Of a stretch of DNA of 64,000 nt, positions 61,126 through 64,000 are shown piece after piece. The notes under the pieces were generated by a model. That model was not told where the DNA came from. It did not search any database and saw nothing but the letters and a program-made list of their open reading frames with translations. This stretch comes from Spirochaetota bacterium (GTDB taxonomy: Bacteria > Spirochaetota > Spirochaetia > Treponematales > Rectinemataceae). The DNA lies in the NCBI GenBank assembly GCA_026398595.1, contig JAPLSO010000051.1, forward strand, positions 1 through 64,000, in the 5' to 3' direction. The translations under genes and the position numbers were made by a program. The stretch's first letter is position 1. Each line of letters starts with the position of its first letter.

Positions 61126-61154
61126 AGTATACCATCGGATCCTCGGTCTCGCAA
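61126..61154 (-). promoter_or_regulatory. promoter of the gcv operon
   Basis: TTGCGA (61154-61149) and TATACT (61131-61126) on the minus strand are separated by 17 bases, between the GerMN gene stop and gcvT. The predicted start is near 61119, about 27 bases before the ACG. There is no room for a glycine riboswitch. Confidence 0.68.
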
Positions 61155-61174
61155 CGAAGAACAGAGGGCAGAGG

Positions 61175-61945
61175 CTAGAAGCTGTTCCTGGAGAGCGGCT
61201 TGCCGATGTAGATTCCCTCGCCGCCGAGATACTCTCTCGCCTTCCCCTCGACGAGGATCTGCACATCCTGGACTGAAGTGAATGCCGTGGCAGTATAGAC
61301 GATCTGCTTGAGCTGGGCGCCAAAGCCCTCCGTCCCATAGCGGTTGAACATGAAGGCTTCGGACAGGTCGATGACAGCTGTGCTTCCCCTGAGCGAGATG
61401 CCCAGGAGCTTTGTCCCGTTAGGAACAAGCGATTGGAGGCCAAAACGCGTCTCCGCCTCGCTCGGACCGGCGAGGAGGGCCTTTATAGCGTCCGAAAGCG
61501 GCGAGTCGCTCGAGGCCACGGTGCGTCTGACCTTGCTGATCGAGATGCGGTCGTTTTCCATCTTGAAACCGTTCTCGTCTGTCTGGGGAAAATATAGGCT
61601 TATCTGCTGGGTGGAACCCTGGATAGAGGACACCGTTTCGACGGGGGGAAGAGCTTGGACTGTGGTGGAAGGTTCAGACTTGCCCTTGGGTGTGGGGAAG
61701 TTGGCCGGGTTTGCAGTCGTTGGAATCGCGTCTTGGACGGTGGTCTGGATTGTCTTCGAGGCCGGGGGGACCTTGGTCGTCGTTATCCGCTGCGTGATCA
61801 AATCGAGGAATTTGGTCTTTTCGAGGGTCTGTTTGATGTCAGGGAATTTTATGGCGAAAACAACCAGCAGAATGATTCCCCCGACTAAAAGCACGAGACA
61901 GCCGACGTTCGTCGAGGGAGAAGTCTTTTTTTTGCGCGAAGCCAT
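61175..61945 (-). CDS. GerMN-domain membrane-anchored protein
   Basis: 256 residues. A short basic N-terminus leads into one membrane helix (residues about 14-32, VGCLVLLVGGIILLVVFAI), a Thr/Pro-rich linker, and a C-terminal GerMN domain (ISLYFPQTDENGFKMENDRISI, DAIKALLAGPSEAETRFGLQSLVPNGTKLLGISLRGSTAVIDLSEAF). Such domains are found in sporulation and envelope proteins; here no spore genes are near, so an envelope role is likely. The ribosome binding site is weak. The gene lies 31 bases after the metallophosphoesterase gene. Confidence 0.82.
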   Translation of the reverse strand: MASRKKKTSPSTNVGCLVLLVGGIILLVVFAIKFPDIKQTLEKTKFLDLITQRITTTKVPPASKTIQTTVQDAIPTTANPANFPTPKGKSEPSTTVQALPPVETVSSIQGSTQQISLYFPQTDENGFKMENDRISISKVRRTVASSDSPLSDAIKALLAGPSEAETRFGLQSLVPNGTKLLGISLRGSTAVIDLSEAFMFNRYGTEGFGAQLKQIVYTATAFTSVQDVQILVEGKAREYLGGEGIYIGKPLSRNSF

Positions 61946-61976
61946 GGGAAAATACTAGTGATGGGACCCCTTCTGG

Positions 61977-63044
61977 TCAAGACCGAGGGGATATCCGCAC
62001 GGATTCGGTCAAGCCCAGCTCTGGGTCGACCGAATAGAGCTTGACCTCGGCCTGCCCAGGCTCTTTTCCCTCATCGATGAGGAGAACCTGACTGCGGGAA
62101 GGGTCATGGATCTGAAGGAATCCATCCTCTTTCCTGAGGTGAAATCGCAGGGGAAGGGCTCTGTGCCCGGCGACCCAAAAACGGCTGCGGCCGACCGGGC
62201 CGAGGATGGCTTCGAGGCTGGCCGCGACGGCGCTTTCTTCCGCCTCGCCGTCGCGGGTCCAGATCAGGGCGCGCACCAGATCGGGCCGGAAGCGGTATTC
62301 GAGAAGGTCCTCAGGCCCGAGGGCGAAAGCCGGCTCGGCGTGGCTCGCGCAAAAGCTTCTTCCCGCGGCGACGAGGGGGAGGAGAAGCTCATAGCTCCGC
62401 ACGAACTCCATGGCCTTCTGGCCATATCGAGCAGTGAACCATTCGGCCCCCATGAGGCCTTCGAGGCTGTACTTGCCGAAGGGGCTGTCCCCCTCGGTGG
62501 ATCGGTTCCCCAGGTTGTCGTGGTTGCCCTTGAGACAGCGGAATCGACCCGGGAAGAGAATCTGCAGGAAGGCTGCCTCGAGGAGGGCCGAAAGCGACAA
62601 GGTCATCTCCGCCTCCATCTCCGGCCCCAGAAGGCCCTCGAGACCGCGGGCCCTAACGATCCGGTCGGCGGCCTTTATCCATCGCGCGGCCGCTTCCTGG
62701 CCTTCGGAGTGGATGATGTCGCCCAGACAGAGCACCGAAACCTCACCCGCTGCCAAGGCCTCGGCCACCTGAGCGCTGCTTCCAGGCAGAGGCGAGCGCA
62801 GCAGATCGCGGATGAGACGCGGCCGCGCGTGGAGATCGGGGATGATGATGATCTTTACGTCGGAGACGCGGACCAAACCACCGGGAAGTCCGGAACCTGA
62901 TAGCGGGCGGCCTTCCCCTTTCTCGCCGGCTAAAGCAGCCGAGGCGCCTGAAATCAAGGATTCGAGAAGGCCGACCTCGGGCGGAGCGTTCCATTCGGAA
63001 CAGGACAAGGCGAACTCGATTGCTTCTCTCGCCGCGCCTTCCAA
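61977..63044 (-). CDS. calcineurin-like metallophosphoesterase
   Basis: 355 residues with the dinuclear metal motifs in order: IIIPDLHARPRLIRDLL, LCLGDIIHSEG, FRCLKGNHDNLGN, SFCASHAEPAF and WVAGHRAL. The substrate is unknown (phosphoprotein or nucleotide phosphatase are possible). The start is a TTG at 63044 with AAGAGG seven bases upstream; no better start is in frame. It lies 16 bases after the TPR gene and probably shares its transcript. Confidence 0.84.
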   Translation of the reverse strand: MEGAAREAIEFALSCSEWNAPPEVGLLESLISGASAALAGEKGEGRPLSGSGLPGGLVRVSDVKIIIIPDLHARPRLIRDLLRSPLPGSSAQVAEALAAGEVSVLCLGDIIHSEGQEAAARWIKAADRIVRARGLEGLLGPEMEAEMTLSLSALLEAAFLQILFPGRFRCLKGNHDNLGNRSTEGDSPFGKYSLEGLMGAEWFTARYGQKAMEFVRSYELLLPLVAAGRSFCASHAEPAFALGPEDLLEYRFRPDLVRALIWTRDGEAEESAVAASLEAILGPVGRSRFWVAGHRALPLRFHLRKEDGFLQIHDPSRSQVLLIDEGKEPGQAEVKLYSVDPELGLTESVRISPRS

Positions 63045-63060
63045 ATTGTTTGCCTCTTTT

Positions 63061-64000
63061 TTAGTCTTCCCCGCCCGAAACCCTAGCGATCCATTCAGCC
63101 GCGAGGGAATCGTCGGGATCTATCTCCAGAGCGCTCCTGAAGAATCCGAGGGCCTCCCCCTTCTCACCCATTCTAAGGACAAGAGCGCCCAGGTTCACGA
63201 TGATCTTGACGTTTTCAGGCTCCAGGCGAAGGGCCTTTTCCAGGCTGACCCTTGCCTGGTCCAAGTTGCCCAGCTCCATCTGGCAAAGGGCGAGCTCGTT
63301 ATACGTGTCGCTCTCCTGGGAGCCGAGGATGGCGGCTTTTTCGAAGGCCTCGGCGCCGTCGGCCCAGTTTCCAAGCCGCCGCGAAGCCCAGCCTACGAGA
63401 AACCATCCGTTCCAGAGGCCCGGATTCCTTTCGACGAAGGCCTTGGCATGCTCAAGCCCCTTCTCCTCCTGGCCCATCTGGATGAAGTCGTAGGCTTCCT
63501 TGAAAGCGTTATCGAGGTAGCCAAGTTCCCCAAGCTTCCTCAGCGCCTCCTTGGCCGTGGCCACCTTATCCTTGTCCTCTCCCCGTTTAATGAAACTCGT
63601 GAAAAGGGAGACCGCCCTATCGAAGTTCTTAACCTTGAGGTAAAAAAAGGCTGCGTGGTAGTAGGCGGGCGCGAAAGGCGGCTCCATCGCGAGAAGCTTC
63701 CGATAGCAGCCCAGGGCGAGGTCCTCTTCCTCCTCGGCCCTATCCTCGTTCAATTCCTCCCTCAGGAGTTTCGCGTGCTCTTCCCTGAGGAGGGCGAGAT
63801 CGAGGATGGGTTCCGGAGCCTCGGGATAGAGTCCTTCCAGGGCGAGGAGGATCTCCTCGACGAGATCCCATTCCTTAGTCTGGGCCTTCGCGAGCCCGGC
63901 ATCCGACAGCTCGGCAAGGAGCTCCGGCCGCAGCGCTCGGATAAGCGCTCTGTATCGTGGGGCTTGCGCGTGGTCAGGCTGCCAGGCGAGTACCCTGAGG
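63061..64000 (-). CDS. TPR-repeat protein, N-terminus beyond window
   Basis: The frame is open to the last base of the window, giving at least 312 residues; the true start is outside. Tandem tetratricopeptide repeats are evident: DLALGCYRKLLAMEPPFAPAYYHAAFFYLKVKNFDRAVSLF, GLWNGWFLVGWASRRLGNWADGAEAFEKAAIL, DTYNELALCQMELGNLDQARVSLEKALRLEPEN and VNLGALVLRMGEKGEALGFFRSALEIDP. It is a protein-interaction scaffold of unknown partner, upstream of the metallophosphoesterase gene. Confidence 0.85.
   Translation of the reverse strand, partial: LRVLAWQPDHAQAPRYRALIRALRPELLAELSDAGLAKAQTKEWDLVEEILLALEGLYPEAPEPILDLALLREEHAKLLREELNEDRAEEEEDLALGCYRKLLAMEPPFAPAYYHAAFFYLKVKNFDRAVSLFTSFIKRGEDKDKVATAKEALRKLGELGYLDNAFKEAYDFIQMGQEEKGLEHAKAFVERNPGLWNGWFLVGWASRRLGNWADGAEAFEKAAILGSQESDTYNELALCQMELGNLDQARVSLEKALRLEPENVKIIVNLGALVLRMGEKGEALGFFRSALEIDPDDSLAAEWIARVSGGED

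Noticed and set aside
1-64000. Prophage, insertion sequence, integron, toxin-antitoxin or defence island
   Set aside because: No transposase, integrase, recombinase, phage structural, restriction or toxin-antitoxin gene, and no terminal inverted repeats were seen; the gene set is mostly housekeeping.

Overview
The window looks like a chromosomal segment of a diderm, moderately GC-rich bacterium, most likely a spirochaete (Spirochaetota, Spirochaetales-like). This is inferred from gene content: FabV-type enoyl reductase, a long pyrophosphate-dependent phosphofructokinase with a GGDDS motif, a threonyl-tRNA synthetase without a TGS domain, LolA-like and lipobox-bearing proteins, and family-5 and family-1 ABC importers. 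Nearly all of the window is ordinary coding sequence in tight operons with ATGA/GTGA overlaps. I see no rRNA, tRNA, CRISPR array, insertion sequence, prophage or replication origin.

Layout. 1-4352 (+): type II fatty-acid synthesis operon fabH(partial)-fabF-fabZ-fabV ending in rsmE. 4401-7233 (-): lacI-type regulator coupled to oligoendopeptidase pepF. 7378-9033 (+): P-loop nucleoside kinase with a ThrRS-like N-terminus. 9088-16188 (-): peptide importer oppA-B-C-D-F, whose oppA is broken by a frameshift. 16299-17750 (-): malic enzyme. 17902-18513 (+): decayed aroM-like pseudogene. 18546-19532 (-): dihydroorotate-dehydrogenase-like flavoprotein. 19602-24691 (-): TIM-barrel isomerase, sugar-binding protein, two permeases and a secreted metallo-beta-lactamase-fold protein, facing a LacI regulator (24935-26032, +). 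26111-27853 (-): thrS, preceded by a long leader with T-box hallmarks. 28380-31787 (+): clpS-clpA-aat, an N-degron pathway operon. 31858-37749: B12-binding radical SAM protein, D-2-hydroxyacid dehydrogenase and a very large ankyrin lipoprotein. 37879-40073 (-): an RpoD-family sigma factor and a LysM/degenerate-M23 protein. 40244-48265 (+): pfp, lolA-like, rodZ-like, rimO, a UvrD/PcrA helicase and an unknown gene. 48275-51307 (-): winged-helix membrane protein and glgA. 51488-55534 (+): a beta-propeller-like lipoprotein and an acyl-CoA synthetase. 55551-64000 (-): a WecA/MraY-family transferase, the glycine cleavage genes gcvT-gcvH-gcvPA-gcvPB, a GerMN protein, a metallophosphoesterase and a TPR protein cut by the window end.

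The most interesting observations are the thrS T-box-like leader with an ACC (Thr) specifier, an apparent ACG start codon for gcvT behind an ideal Shine-Dalgarno sequence and promoter, two decayed or frameshifted genes (aroM-like and oppA), an OppC permease with a roughly 200-residue extra domain, and a nucleoside kinase that carries the ThrRS N-terminal region which the local ThrRS partly lacks. Nothing here can be called a wholly new multi-gene system with confidence. Functions come from recognising families by eye; no database search was run.
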